Origin: Acidimicrobiaceae bacterium | Lineage (GTDB): Bacteria; Actinomycetota; Acidimicrobiia; Acidimicrobiales; Aldehydirespiratoraceae | Direction: 5' to 3' | Assembly: GCA_009842325.1 (NCBI GenBank) | Contig: VYFQ01000031.1 | Coordinates: 62,001-126,000 of the forward strand | Length of the DNA stretch: 64,000 bases | Shown: positions 33,490 through 42,628 of the stretch, piece after piece | Numbering within the stretch: position 1 is the first letter of the stretch | Layout of the letters: each line of letters opens with the position of its first letter | Translations under genes and position numbers: made by a program | Notes under the pieces: model-generated | What the model saw: only the letters and a program-made list of their open reading frames with translations | Told to the model about the DNA's origin: nothing | Databases searched by the model: none

Positions 33490-33970
33490 GCGCTACGGGG
33501 CCCCGGTCGGGGGTGACCGCCCGTCGCGGGGCCAGGCCGTGATCCACCCGTCACCGAGCCAGTGGTTCGAGGTGGCTGCAGCCGCCCGAGCCGACGGTTT
33601 CGACCAGCTCATCGACCTCACCGCGGTCGACTACCTGACCTACGGCGCCGACCGCGGCCTGCCGGAAGGAGTCCAGCCGGAGCGCTTCGAGGTGGTGGCC
33701 AGCCTGATGTCGCACGAGCGCCGCGAGCGCCTGCGCATGCGGGTGCAGGTTCCGGCCGACGACCCGTCCATACCCACCTTGTTCGATCTGTGGCCGGGCG
33801 CGGAGAACCTCGAGCGCGAGGCCTACGACATGTTCGGCATCGTCTTCGAAGGCCATCCCGATCCCTCGCGGATCCTGATGCCGGAGGACTGGTCGGGCCA
33901 TCCACTGCGCAAGGACTACGACAGCGGCGGGATACCCGTCCAGTTCAAGGCCGCCTCCAACGTCAGGTGA
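33482..33970 (+). CDS. nuoC: NADH-quinone oxidoreductase subunit C (first complex)
   Basis: 162 residues. The conserved end [80 protein letters not shown] is the NuoC 30-kDa domain that packs on NuoD and NuoB. It ends 13 nt before nuoD. NuoC and NuoD are separate here, as in most actinobacteria, not fused. Confidence 0.94.
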
Positions 33971-33983
33971 TGCGGAGACCGCG

Positions 33984-35273
33984 ATGAGCACGACCGACAT
34001 CGCCCCCACAGGCGCTGAGCGGGTCAGCCGGAGAGAGCCCTCCGCGGTGCTGCGCATGTCGGAGGCCGAGGCCGCAGAGATCGGCGGCGACCCCGACGAC
34101 CCCGGCGACGACGAGCTGGTGCTCCTGAACATGGGTCCGTCTCACCCGTCGACCCACGGCGTGCTGCGGCTCATGCTGGAGCTGTCGGGCGAGACCGTGC
34201 TGCGCTCCAAGCCGGTCATCGGCTACCTCCACACCGGCATGGAGAAGACCGGCGAGAATCTCACGTACCTCCAGGGCGGCACCAACGTGACCCGCATGGA
34301 CTACGCCTCGCCGCTGTTCAACGAGCTGGCGTTCTCGCTGGCCACGGAGCAACTGCTGGGCATCGAGGTGCCTGAGCGGGCCACCTGGATCCGCATGCTG
34401 ATGTGCGAGCTCAACCGGGCCGCCTCGCATCTGCTGTTCCTGGCCACTGGCGGTATGGAGCTCGGGGCGGTGTCGATGATGATCTACGGGTGGCGCGAGC
34501 GCGAGGAGGTGCTGCGGTTCTTCGAGAAGGTCAGTGGCCTGCGCATGAACCACAACTACATCCGGCCCGGAGGGGTGGCCGCCGACCTGCCCGCCGACTG
34601 GCGCTCCGATGTGGCCGAGCTGATCGAGCTGATCGAGCCCCGCCTCGACGAGTACGACACGCTGCTCACCGGCCAGCCCATCTGGCGCGAGCGGCTCCAG
34701 GGGGTCGGCATCATCAGTGCCGCTGAGGCGGTTGCCCTCGGGGCCACCGGGCCGCTGCTGCGGGGCGCGGGCATGGCCTGGGACCTGCGGCGTGACGAGC
34801 CCTACCTGTTTTATGACCAGGTGGACTTCGACGTCATCGTGGGCATCCACGGCGACTGCTATGACCGGTATGCGATCCGCCTGAACGAGATCCGCGAGTC
34901 GCTACGCATCGTCGCCCAGATCATCGACGCGATGCCTTCGGGCGACTACCGGACCCAGGACAAGAAGGTGACGCCGCCGCCCCGGGCCCGCATCGACGAA
35001 TCGATGGAGGCGCTGATCCACCACTTCAAGATCTTCACCGAGGGCTTCAAGGTGCCGGCCGGCGAGGTGTACGCCGCGGTGGAATCCCCCCGGGGAGAGC
35101 TCGGCGTGTACATGGTGAGCGACGGCAGCTCGGTGCCGTACAGGCTCCATGTGAGAGCGCCCAGCTTTGTGAACCTCCAGACCCTGCCCCATCTGATGCA
35201 GAACGGCCTGATCGCTGACGGCATTGCCATCATCGGCTCGGTCGACCCGATCATGGGGGATGTGGACCGGTGA
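33984..35273 (+). CDS. nuoD: NADH-quinone oxidoreductase subunit D (first complex)
   Basis: 429 residues with an N-terminal extension of about 48 residues before the conserved LLNMGPSHPSTHGVLRLMLELSGE. That loop (HPSTHG) holds a quinone-site histidine; further marks are GYLHTGMEKTGENLTYLQ, RMLMCELNRAASHLLFL, and the end SFVNLQTLPHLMQNGLIADGIAIIGSVDPIMGDVDR. It forms the quinone chamber with NuoB. A palindromic repeat fills the 130 bp before nuoE. Confidence 0.95.
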   Translation: MSTTDIAPTGAERVSRREPSAVLRMSEAEAAEIGGDPDDPGDDELVLLNMGPSHPSTHGVLRLMLELSGETVLRSKPVIGYLHTGMEKTGENLTYLQGGTNVTRMDYASPLFNELAFSLATEQLLGIEVPERATWIRMLMCELNRAASHLLFLATGGMELGAVSMMIYGWREREEVLRFFEKVSGLRMNHNYIRPGGVAADLPADWRSDVAELIELIEPRLDEYDTLLTGQPIWRERLQGVGIISAAEAVALGATGPLLRGAGMAWDLRRDEPYLFYDQVDFDVIVGIHGDCYDRYAIRLNEIRESLRIVAQIIDAMPSGDYRTQDKKVTPPPRARIDESMEALIHHFKIFTEGFKVPAGEVYAAVESPRGELGVYMVSDGSSVPYRLHVRAPSFVNLQTLPHLMQNGLIADGIAIIGSVDPIMGDVDR

Positions 35274-35286
35274 GGCCCGTTCGTCC

Positions 35287-35368
35287 CGGCGACGGCCACC
35301 CCGGCGACGGCCACCGGTGCTCGCTTGCTCGCACGGGCTTCGCCCTACTCGCTCGCAAGTCGAGCACC
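35287..35368. repeat. Palindromic repeat between nuoD and nuoE (short variant)
   Basis: A 14-bp direct repeat (CGGCGACGGCCACC at 35287-35300 and 35302-35315) is followed by a hairpin. Its outer arms are GGTGCTCG (35316-35323) and CGAGCACC (35361-35368). An inner pair CTTGC/GCAAG and core GGGC-TTC-GCCC follow. The core ACGGGCTTCGCCCTAYTCG is shared with the element at 37.49 kb. Confidence 0.8.
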
Positions 35369-35403
35369 GGCGTCCGCCGCCTGTCCGTGCCGGAGGTGGG
35401 CCG

Positions 35404-36018
35404 GTGACGCTCAGTCCTGCTAACGAGGCGCTGGCTGCTGAGATCATCTCGTGGTTCCCGCGGCCTCGCTCGGCGCTGATCCCGCTGCTGCACTTGGCTC
35501 AGGAGCAGGACGGGTATCTGACCGACGAGGCCATGCGCCGTGTCGGCGAGCTGGTGGGGGCCACGCCGGCCGAGGTGAAGGGCACGGCCGGCTTCTATGA
35601 GATGTTCCGCTTTGAGCCGGTGGGCACGTACATGATCAACGTTTGCACCAACATCTCCTGCCTTCTGTGGGGCGGAGAGGAGCTGCTGCACCACGCGGCG
35701 GAGTCGCTGGGGGTGGAGGTCGGCGGAACCACCGACGACGGCAAGTTCACCGTCGAGGAGGCGGAGTGCATCGCGGCCTGCACCGAGGCCCCTTGCTTGC
35801 AGGTCAACTACCGCTATCGGGGCCGGATAACCCCCGACGATTTCGACCGGCTGGTCGAGGACCTGCGCGCCGACCGCCTGGACATCCCCCGCCACGGCGC
35901 ACTGTCGAGGGTGAGGCAGTCGATCCCCGCCGAGCGCCTCGCGGGGGTCGTCCCGCCGGAGCAGGCCCGCGAGGCGCCGGTCTGGCTGGCTCGCAACAAC
36001 GTCGAGGTGGCTGGCTGA
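35404..36018 (+). CDS. nuoE: NADH-quinone oxidoreductase subunit E (first complex)
   Basis: 204 residues. The [2Fe-2S] N1a ligands are C81 and C86 (NVCTNISCLL) and C122 and C126 (ECIAACTEAPC). The N-terminal helix domain LAAEIISWFPRPRSALIPLLHLAQEQDGYLTDEAM and the sequence VGATPAEVKGTAGFYEMFRFEPVG are family marks. GTG 35404 follows GGAGG at 35392-35396. The stop overlaps nuoF. It is part of the NADH-input module with NuoF and NuoG. Confidence 0.95.
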   Translation: MTLSPANEALAAEIISWFPRPRSALIPLLHLAQEQDGYLTDEAMRRVGELVGATPAEVKGTAGFYEMFRFEPVGTYMINVCTNISCLLWGGEELLHHAAESLGVEVGGTTDDGKFTVEEAECIAACTEAPCLQVNYRYRGRITPDDFDRLVEDLRADRLDIPRHGALSRVRQSIPAERLAGVVPPEQAREAPVWLARNNVEVAG

Positions 36019-37436
36019 TGGATCCGCAGGTGGCTGTGAACGGCTACATCGCGCACGCGCCCGGCTATGTGCACAACGACGGCCCCAAGCTCATTACGAG
36101 CCGCTTCGTGCACGACGATTCGTTCACACTGGCGCGGTACGAGGCCACCGGCGGCTATGAGGGGCTCCGGGCCGCGCTGGAGACGACGCCGGCCGCGGTG
36201 CATGACGAGGTACGGGCGGCCACGCTGCTGGGACGGGGTGGCGCCGGGTTCCCCGCCGGTGTCAAATGGGGTTTCCTGCCACCGGGCAAGCATCCCTACT
36301 ACCTCGTCGTCAACGGCGACGAGAGCGAGCCGGGCACCTACAAGGACCGCCTGCTCATGGAGCGCGATCCCCACCAGCTCATCGAGGGGTGCCTGATCGC
36401 CTGCTACGCGCTGGGACTGCAGCAGTGCTTCCTGTATGTGCGGGGCGAGATGGCTGTAGCCCAGGAGCGCATCGCGGCCGCCCTGAACGAGGCCTACGAG
36501 GCCGGCTACGTGGGCCGCGATATCTGTGGGACGGACTTCTCGGTGGACATCGTGATGGCCTGGGGTGCGGGGGCCTACATCGTGGGCGAGGAGACCGCGC
36601 TCATCGAGAGCCTGGAGGGCCGCCGGGGCATGCCCCGTCTCAAGCCGCCGTACTTCCCGGCTGCCGTCGGTCTCTACGGCCAGCCCACCATCGTCAACAA
36701 CGTGGAGACGCTCGCCAACCTGCCCTGGATGATGGTCAACGGAGCCGAGGCCTACTGCCGCTACGGGTCCGAGTCGTCGCCGGGCACGCGGATGTTCGCG
36801 GTGTCGGGCCATCTGCGCCGCCCCGGGGTGTACGAGGTCGAGCACGGGGTGACCACCTTCCGGGAGCTGATCTACGGCGACAACTTCTGCCAAGGGATCC
36901 GCGACGGCCACGAACTGAAGATGTTCATCCCCGGCGGGGGCTCGGCTCCCTGGTTCTTCCCCGAGCACCTGGACCTGCCGCTGGAGGCCCGCCCAGTGGG
37001 CGCGGCCGGGTCGATGCTCGGGTCGGGCGCCATCGTGATCATGGACGACACCACCGACGCAGTGAGGGCCGCCTGGCGGGTAGTGAAGTTCTTCGCCCGT
37101 GAGTCGTGCGGCAAGTGCACCCCGTGCAGAGAGGGCACGACCTGGCTGGAACAGATCCTGCGCCGCATCCTCGACGGGGAGGGCCGGCCGTCCGACATCG
37201 ATCTGCTGCTCGACATAGGCGACAACATCAGCCCCGGGCCCTACCCGGTAGCCGCCCACAACGGCCAGGAGGCGGTGCCGTTCCCGCCCCGCCAGACCAC
37301 GATCTGCCCGCTCGGCCCCTCCGCGGTGGCCCCTGTGGTGTCGACCATCCGCCGCTTCCGCCACGAGTACGAGTCCAAGATCACTCGCCGCGACGCCATC
37401 CCGATCGAAGTAGTCCCCGTAGGAGCGAGCCAGTGA
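36018..37436 (+). CDS. nuoF: NADH-quinone oxidoreductase subunit F (first complex)
   Basis: 472 residues. NADH and FMN bind at GRGGAGFPAGVKW (72-84), GDESEPGTYKDR and GAGAYIVGEETALIESLEG. The N3 [4Fe-4S] ligands are C364, C367, C370 (ESCGKCTPCREG) and C430 (TTICPLGPSA). This is where NADH gives its electrons. ATG 36018 overlaps the nuoE stop. After the stop comes a 139-bp gap filled by a palindromic repeat. Confidence 0.96.
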   Translation: MDPQVAVNGYIAHAPGYVHNDGPKLITSRFVHDDSFTLARYEATGGYEGLRAALETTPAAVHDEVRAATLLGRGGAGFPAGVKWGFLPPGKHPYYLVVNGDESEPGTYKDRLLMERDPHQLIEGCLIACYALGLQQCFLYVRGEMAVAQERIAAALNEAYEAGYVGRDICGTDFSVDIVMAWGAGAYIVGEETALIESLEGRRGMPRLKPPYFPAAVGLYGQPTIVNNVETLANLPWMMVNGAEAYCRYGSESSPGTRMFAVSGHLRRPGVYEVEHGVTTFRELIYGDNFCQGIRDGHELKMFIPGGGSAPWFFPEHLDLPLEARPVGAAGSMLGSGAIVIMDDTTDAVRAAWRVVKFFARESCGKCTPCREGTTWLEQILRRILDGEGRPSDIDLLLDIGDNISPGPYPVAAHNGQEAVPFPPRQTTICPLGPSAVAPVVSTIRRFRHEYESKITRRDAIPIEVVPVGASQ

Positions 37437-37561
37437 CCGGCGCGCGCCCGCCGGTCGGGGGGTCCTGTCGTCGAGCTCGGCCCGACCGACACGGGCTTCG
37501 CCCTATTCGTCGGTCGTCCCGACTCGCCGCCACCCCCCGACCTCACCGGTTGCACAGGACC
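37435..37561. repeat. Nested palindromic repeat element between nuoF and nuoG
   Basis: Almost the whole nuoF-nuoG gap. Four nested inverted repeats: GACCGGCG/CGCCGGTC (37435-37456), GGTCGGGGGG (37453-37462) with CCCCCCGACC (37533-37542), GGTCCTGT (37461-37468) with ACAGGACC (37554-37561), and a core hairpin CGACCGAC (37483-37490) with GTCGGTCG (37509-37516) around GGGC-TTC-GCCC. A copy about four-fifths identical lies inverted within nuoG. Confidence 0.85.
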
Positions 37562-37575
37562 TCGGGGGCCGCGTC

Positions 37576-40167
37576 GTGACCGCGACCGAGCCCGAGACGA
37601 CCGTGGAGATCACGGTGGACGGCGTCGCGGTGGAGGCGCGCCCCGGCGAGATGCTGATCGCGGCCTGCGAGCGCAGCGGCACCTACATTCCGAGGTTCTG
37701 CTACCACCCCCGCATGAGCCCGGTGGGCATGTGCCGCATGTGCCTGGTGGAGGTGGACACCGGGCGGGGCTTCGCCCTACAGCCCTCGTGCATGGTGCCG
37801 GTGTCGGAGGGCATGAAGGTGTCAACCGAGTCCGAGGTCACCAAGAAGGCCCAGGACGGCGTGCTCGAGTTCCTGCTCATCAACCACCCGCTCGACTGCC
37901 CGGTATGCGACAAGGGCGGCGAGTGCCCCCTGCAGGATCAGACCATGGCTTACGGGCCGGGGGAGACCCGCTTCGTGGAGGAGAAGCGTCACTTCGCCAA
38001 GCCCATCGCCATCAGCGAGACCGTCTACCTCGACAGGGAGCGCTGCATCCTCTGCGACCGCTGCACCCGCTTCGCCGATGAGGTGGCCGGCGACGCCCTC
38101 ATCCACTTCATGGGCCGCGGCAATCACACCGAGGTCAACACCTTCCCCGATGAGCCCTTCGCCTCGTACTTCTCGGGCAACACCGTTCAGATCTGCCCGG
38201 TGGGCGCACTGACCGCCGCGCCGTACCGCTTCAAGGCCCGACCCTGGGATCTCACCGAGACGCTGTCCACCGCCTGGGTCGACAGCGTGGGAGCCAGGGT
38301 GGCGGTGCAGGCGTCGCGCAATCGGGTGCTGCGGGTGCTGGGTGCCGACGCCGACGCCGTCAACTGGGGCTGGCTGACGGACAAGGAGCGCTTCGCCTTC
38401 GAAGCTCTTAACAGTGCTGAGCGCCTCTCCGCGCCGATGCTGCGGGACGCATCAGGCGGTGGGGTCTCGGAGTGGCGGGAGGCAGGCTGGGGAGAGGCTC
38501 TCGACCGGATCGCCGGCGCGGTGGGCGCGGTGCCGCCCGAGCGTGTGGCCGTGCTGGGCGGTGCCCGGCTCAACAACGAGGCCCAGTACATGTGGGCCAA
38601 GCTGGCCAAGGGAGTGATCGGCACCGACAACGTCGACGCCCAACTGGGCGACGGCCTCGACCCAGCGGTGGTCCTCGGCCTGCCCAGAGCCACCATCGAC
38701 GATGCTTGCCGGCCCGGCGGCACCGTGGTTCTGATCGGCCCCGACCCCAAGGAGGAGTTGGGCACCCTGTACCTGAGGCTGCGCCACGGGATCGTCAACG
38801 ACGGCGTGAAGCTGGTGGAAGTCACGCCAGGTGCGACCGGCCTGTCGCACCTGGCCCAGCATTCGCTGCACCCCCGCCCCGGCACCACGGCGGCGCTGGT
38901 CAACGCATTGGTGGCTGCGGCTGCCGGTGACGGGTTCGAGACCGGAAGCACCGGCGTGGACCGGTCCGAGCTCGAAGCGGCGGCGCAGTGCCTCTCGGAT
39001 GCCGATGACGGTGTGACAGTGGTGCTGGGCCGGGCCTCGCTGGCCGAGGGAGCAGAGGTGGTCGAGGCAGCTGCGATGGAACTGTCGGCGCTGCCGTCGG
39101 CGCGCTTCCTGCCTGCGTTGCGGAGGGGCAACGTGATAGGCGCGCTGCAGGCAGGACTGGCGCCGGAACTGCTACCCGGCCGCGTGGGGCTGGACGGCAT
39201 CGACGGCGAAGGACCGCTGGCCGGAGCATGGCCGCGGCTGCCAGCAGCCGCGGGACTGGACGCGGCCGGCGTTCTCAGGGCCGCCGCTCGCGGCGACATT
39301 GACGTGCTCGTGCTCGTCGGCGCCGATCCCCTCAACGACTTCATCGACCGCGACCTCGCCTACAGGGGCCTGCGCGGGGCGTCCCTCGTGGTGGCGGTGG
39401 ACCTCTTCATGAACGACTCGTCCTCGCTGGCCGCCGACATCGTGCTGCCGGCCGCCGGCCCTACCGAATGCGACGGCACGTTCACCAACCTGGAGGGCCG
39501 GGTCAGCCCCATGAGCCGCAAGGTCACCCCGCCCGGAACATCCCGCCCCGACTGGATGATCGCAGCCGACCTGGCCGAGAGACTCGAGCCCGGCTCGGCC
39601 GAGGGTCTCGACTCCCCCGAGTCCATCCGAGAGGAACTGGCCAGAGTCTCCGAAGTCCACGCCTCGCTCACTGAGGAGGCCCTGAACCAGAATCCGGTCG
39701 AAGGAGTGCTCCTAGCGCACCCCGGCGCGACCGGCGAGGCCGGGGGGTGGCGCAGGTCCGGGCGGCCGACAATGGGGCGAAGCCCCGTCGGCCGGACGGA
39801 GCCTGCGACAGGACCCGCCGGCCGGGAGGACCTACCTGAGGCCCCGCCCGAAGGAGCATTCCTGCTGGTGGCCACCCGCACCATGTACGACGACGGCACC
39901 ATGCTGCGCCACTGCCCGTCGAGTCACGGCCTGGCCCCGGCCGCGTCCGCCTGCATCAACCCGGCCGACCTCGACTCAAGCGGTCTGGACGAAGGCGCCG
40001 CGGTGCGGATCGTCTCCGACTTCGGTCACATCGAGGCGACCCTGACCGCCGACGCTGGCGTGCCGTCCGGCTCATTGAAGGTCCACTGGCTGGCGCCGGG
40101 CTCGCCGGCCAACGCTCTCATTGCCGCGGGCACCGACATCACCGTGGTGGAGGTGGAAGCCCGGTGA
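37576..40167 (+). CDS. nuoG: NADH-quinone oxidoreductase subunit G (first complex)
   Basis: 863 residues. N1b [2Fe-2S] ligands are C42, C53, C56, C72; N5 uses H104, C108, C111, C117; N4 uses C157, C160, C163, C207. The C-terminal two thirds are a molybdopterin-oxidoreductase fold that has lost its cofactor (VVLGRASLAEGAEVVEAAAMELSALPSARFLPALRRGN). Residues about 717-750 are encoded by an inverted copy of the nuoF-nuoG repeat; this stretch (GATGEAGGWRRSGRPTMGRS) is rich in Gly, Arg and Pro and looks foreign to the fold. The molybdopterin-binding tail follows (EGAAVRIVSDFGHIEATLTADAGVPSGSLKVHWL). Start GTG 37576. Its stop overlaps nuoH. Confidence 0.94.
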   Translation: MTATEPETTVEITVDGVAVEARPGEMLIAACERSGTYIPRFCYHPRMSPVGMCRMCLVEVDTGRGFALQPSCMVPVSEGMKVSTESEVTKKAQDGVLEFLLINHPLDCPVCDKGGECPLQDQTMAYGPGETRFVEEKRHFAKPIAISETVYLDRERCILCDRCTRFADEVAGDALIHFMGRGNHTEVNTFPDEPFASYFSGNTVQICPVGALTAAPYRFKARPWDLTETLSTAWVDSVGARVAVQASRNRVLRVLGADADAVNWGWLTDKERFAFEALNSAERLSAPMLRDASGGGVSEWREAGWGEALDRIAGAVGAVPPERVAVLGGARLNNEAQYMWAKLAKGVIGTDNVDAQLGDGLDPAVVLGLPRATIDDACRPGGTVVLIGPDPKEELGTLYLRLRHGIVNDGVKLVEVTPGATGLSHLAQHSLHPRPGTTAALVNALVAAAAGDGFETGSTGVDRSELEAAAQCLSDADDGVTVVLGRASLAEGAEVVEAAAMELSALPSARFLPALRRGNVIGALQAGLAPELLPGRVGLDGIDGEGPLAGAWPRLPAAAGLDAAGVLRAAARGDIDVLVLVGADPLNDFIDRDLAYRGLRGASLVVAVDLFMNDSSSLAADIVLPAAGPTECDGTFTNLEGRVSPMSRKVTPPGTSRPDWMIAADLAERLEPGSAEGLDSPESIREELARVSEVHASLTEEALNQNPVEGVLLAHPGATGEAGGWRRSGRPTMGRSPVGRTEPATGPAGREDLPEAPPEGAFLLVATRTMYDDGTMLRHCPSSHGLAPAASACINPADLDSSGLDEGAAVRIVSDFGHIEATLTADAGVPSGSLKVHWLAPGSPANALIAAGTDITVVEVEAR
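39725..39824. repeat. Copy of the palindromic element inside nuoG (inverted)
   Basis: On the minus strand this stretch aligns over about 100 bp with the element between nuoF and nuoG, by eye about four-fifths identical. The core is CGGCCGAC (39763-39770) with GTCGGCCG (39787-39794) around GGGGC-GAA-GCCCC. It keeps the nuoG frame open. Confidence 0.8.
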
Positions 40168-41435
40168 GCGGCACCCTCGTGCTGGCTGCCGATCCCATGC
40201 TGGCCGGCGACATCGGCCTGGTCGAGGTGGTGCTGACGCTGGCCAAGGTGGTGGTGGCCTTCGCGTTCTTGCTGGTGGCCGTGATGCTGATGATCTGGTT
40301 CGAGCGCAAGCTGCTGGGAGGGATGCACCAGCGGTTCGGGCCCACGATCGCGGGACCTTTCGGCATCCTGCAGACTCTCGCCGACGGCACGAAGCTCTTC
40401 TTCAAGGAGGACCTGGTGCCCGACCGGTCGGACCGGTTCGTGTTCAAGCTGGCGCCGTACCTGTCGCTCATTCCGGCCTTCCTGGCCTTCGCCATCGTTC
40501 CCCTGGGCGGGGACTTCAACAATGGCGGTCAGGTCGAGTGGTGGGGTCGCACCACCTACCTCCAGGTGGCCGATCCGCCGATCGGGATCCTGCTCTTCCT
40601 GGCGATGAGTTCGGTGGCCGTCTACGGCGTGATGCTGGCCGGGTGGTCGTCGGGGTCCAAGTATCCGCTGCTGGGGTCGGTGCGGGCGTCGGCGCAGATG
40701 GTGAGCTACGAAGCCGCGCTGGGTCTGGCGGTGGCGTCCATCGTGCTGGTGACCGGAGGCCTGTCCACCCATGACATGGTGGTTGCGCAGGCGGCCGAGG
40801 GGTACTTCGGCATCGTCCCGCGCTGGAACGTGATCGTCACCGGACTGGTCCCCTTCATCGTGTTCATGATCGCCGGCACGGCTGAGCTCAACCGCCCGCC
40901 CTTCGACCTGGTCGAGGCCGAGCAGGAGCTCGTGGGCGGCTTCCACACCGAGTACTCGTCCATCCGCTTCGCGCTGTTCTTCCTGGCCGAGTTCATGAAC
41001 ACCATCACGATGTCGGCCGTCATCGTCACCCTGTTCTTCGGCGGACCGGCAGGCCCGGTGCTGGTGAGCGAGGTGGGCGGTGTCGGCATCGCTTGGGCGT
41101 GGGGCGTGGTGTGGTTCTTCCTGAAGCTGTTCGTGCTGCTGTTCTGCTTCGTGTGGATGCGGGCCACGCTGCCCCGGTTCCGCTACGACCAGCTCATGGA
41201 CCTTGGATGGAAGGCGCTCATACCGGTGGCGCTGGGTTGGTTCCTGTTCCTCACCGCCTTGGAGGTTGGCCGCGAGCGGGGCTGGAACGAGGCCGCGGTC
41301 ACCATCGTTTCGCTGCTGGTGTTCGCCGGAGCGGCCCTTCTGCTGGTCCGGGCGGTGCGAAGCGGACGCCGTGCCCGCGACCGCGAGGCCGCCCGCGCCG
41401 ACGAGCCTTCCGACCCTGTCGAGGAGAGGGCCTGA
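40164..41435 (+). CDS. nuoH: NADH-quinone oxidoreductase subunit H (first complex)
   Basis: 423 residues with eight or more membrane helices. Signatures: FERKLLGGMHQRFGPTIAGPFGILQTLADGTKLFFKEDLVPDRSDRFVFKLAPYLS, then GWSSGSKYPLLGSVRASAQMVSYE and RPPFDLVEAEQELVGGFHTEYSS. A 40-residue C-terminal tail rich in Arg and Ala extends past the last helix. It joins the peripheral arm to the membrane arm and helps form the quinone tunnel. GTG overlaps nuoG. Confidence 0.95.
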   Translation: MSGTLVLAADPMLAGDIGLVEVVLTLAKVVVAFAFLLVAVMLMIWFERKLLGGMHQRFGPTIAGPFGILQTLADGTKLFFKEDLVPDRSDRFVFKLAPYLSLIPAFLAFAIVPLGGDFNNGGQVEWWGRTTYLQVADPPIGILLFLAMSSVAVYGVMLAGWSSGSKYPLLGSVRASAQMVSYEAALGLAVASIVLVTGGLSTHDMVVAQAAEGYFGIVPRWNVIVTGLVPFIVFMIAGTAELNRPPFDLVEAEQELVGGFHTEYSSIRFALFFLAEFMNTITMSAVIVTLFFGGPAGPVLVSEVGGVGIAWAWGVVWFFLKLFVLLFCFVWMRATLPRFRYDQLMDLGWKALIPVALGWFLFLTALEVGRERGWNEAAVTIVSLLVFAGAALLLVRAVRSGRRARDREAARADEPSDPVEERA

Positions 41436-41436
41436 C

Positions 41437-42066
41437 ATGGGCTACCTGCACGGCTTCGCCGTCACCCTGCGCCAGTTGTTCCTGCCGCGGGTCACCACCG
41501 ACTACCGGGGCGGCTTCGACGACTCGCCCAAGGACGTGAAGCGGCCCAAGCCGGAGCGACTGCACGGTCGCCACGTGCTCAACCGCTACGACGACGGCAT
41601 GGAGAAGTGCATCGGCTGTGAGTTGTGCGCCGGCGTGTGCCCGGCCGACTGCATCTACGTGCGCGGCGCCGACAACGATCCCGACGATCCCGTCGCGCCG
41701 GGCGAGCGCTACGGCTACGTGTACGAGATCAACTACCTGCGCTGCATCCATTGCGATCTGTGCGTGGAGGCCTGCCCCACCCAGGCCATCACTGAGTCGA
41801 AGCTGTTCGAGTTCTCGTTCACCAACCGCGACGACGCCATCTACACCAAGGACGAGCTGCTGGTGGACGACGACGGCCGGCCTCGCCAGATGCCTTGGGA
41901 GGACTGGCGGGAGGGCGACGACGCGCTGACCTCCGGCTGGATGCGGGCCACATCATCCTCCGGCGATCACCGCTATGTGGGCGAGGTGGCCTGGTCCGGC
42001 GAACTCGGCTACGGCGTGCGCGACGCTGAGCCAGCGGATGCCGGGGAGGAGTCTTCTGATGGCTGA
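41437..42066 (+). CDS. nuoI: NADH-quinone oxidoreductase subunit I (first complex)
   Basis: 209 residues. Two [4Fe-4S] clusters (N6a, N6b): CIGCELCAGVCPADCIYV and CIHCDLCVEACPTQAI. The N-terminal region (GYLHGFAVTLRQLFLPRVTTDYRG) is the membrane-surface helix. A C-terminal tail of about 50 residues (EDWREGDDALTSGWMRATSSSGDHRYVGEVAW) is longer than in the second complex. It relays electrons from NuoG to NuoB. Overlaps nuoJ by 8 nt. Confidence 0.95.
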   Translation: MGYLHGFAVTLRQLFLPRVTTDYRGGFDDSPKDVKRPKPERLHGRHVLNRYDDGMEKCIGCELCAGVCPADCIYVRGADNDPDDPVAPGERYGYVYEINYLRCIHCDLCVEACPTQAITESKLFEFSFTNRDDAIYTKDELLVDDDGRPRQMPWEDWREGDDALTSGWMRATSSSGDHRYVGEVAWSGELGYGVRDAEPADAGEESSDG

Positions 42067-42628
42067 GGCGGTGTTCGCCGTCTCGGCGGTGATCATTTTG
42101 GCTGGCGCGATCGGCGTGGTGGCCAGCCGCAACCCGGTGCACGCCGCCCTGTTCCTGGTGCAGACGCTTGTGGGTGTGGCTGTGCTGTTCGTGCTGAACG
42201 ACGCTCACTTCCTGGCTGCGGTCCAGGTGGTGGTGTACGCCGGTGCCATCGTGATCCTCTTCCTGTTCGTCATCATGCTGCTGGGCGTCGACAAGGCCGA
42301 GGAACTGCGAATCGAGCCGATCTTCGGGCAGCGACCGCTGGCCGCCGTTGTCGGTGCGGCCCTCGCTGCGGTGCTGGGAACGGTCGTCATCACAGGCGCT
42401 GACGTGCTCACCGGGCTGCGCCGCGCCGGCGGTGACCGGGCGCTCGACGGCGACGCCACCGACATCGAGCGCATGGGTCGGGTGCTGTTCGGTGAGTTCG
42501 CCTTCGCGGTGGAGATCACCGCGGCCCTGCTGACCGTGGCTGTGGTGGGCGCAGTGGTCCTGACTCGCAGGTCGTCCCGCTCCGATGGGTCCGAGACGGC
42601 TGGCGCGGCCAGAGCTGGAGACGCGTGA
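42059..42628 (+). CDS. nuoJ: NADH-quinone oxidoreductase subunit J (first complex)
   Basis: 189 residues, five membrane helices. Family marks: SRNPVHAALFLVQTLVGVAVLFVLNDAHFLAAVQVVVYAGAIVILFLFVIMLLG. The C-terminal 25 residues (RSSRSDGSETAGAARAGDA) are hydrophilic. Start ATG 42059. The stop overlaps nuoK (TGATG). Confidence 0.93.
   Translation: MAEAVFAVSAVIILAGAIGVVASRNPVHAALFLVQTLVGVAVLFVLNDAHFLAAVQVVVYAGAIVILFLFVIMLLGVDKAEELRIEPIFGQRPLAAVVGAALAAVLGTVVITGADVLTGLRRAGGDRALDGDATDIERMGRVLFGEFAFAVEITAALLTVAVVGAVVLTRRSSRSDGSETAGAARAGDA

Noticed and set aside
37766..37784. GGGCTTCGCCCTA inside nuoG near 37.77 kb as another repeat copy
   Set aside because: Flanks do not match the repeat and the bases encode the conserved RGFALQPSC segment of NuoG, so this is chance.
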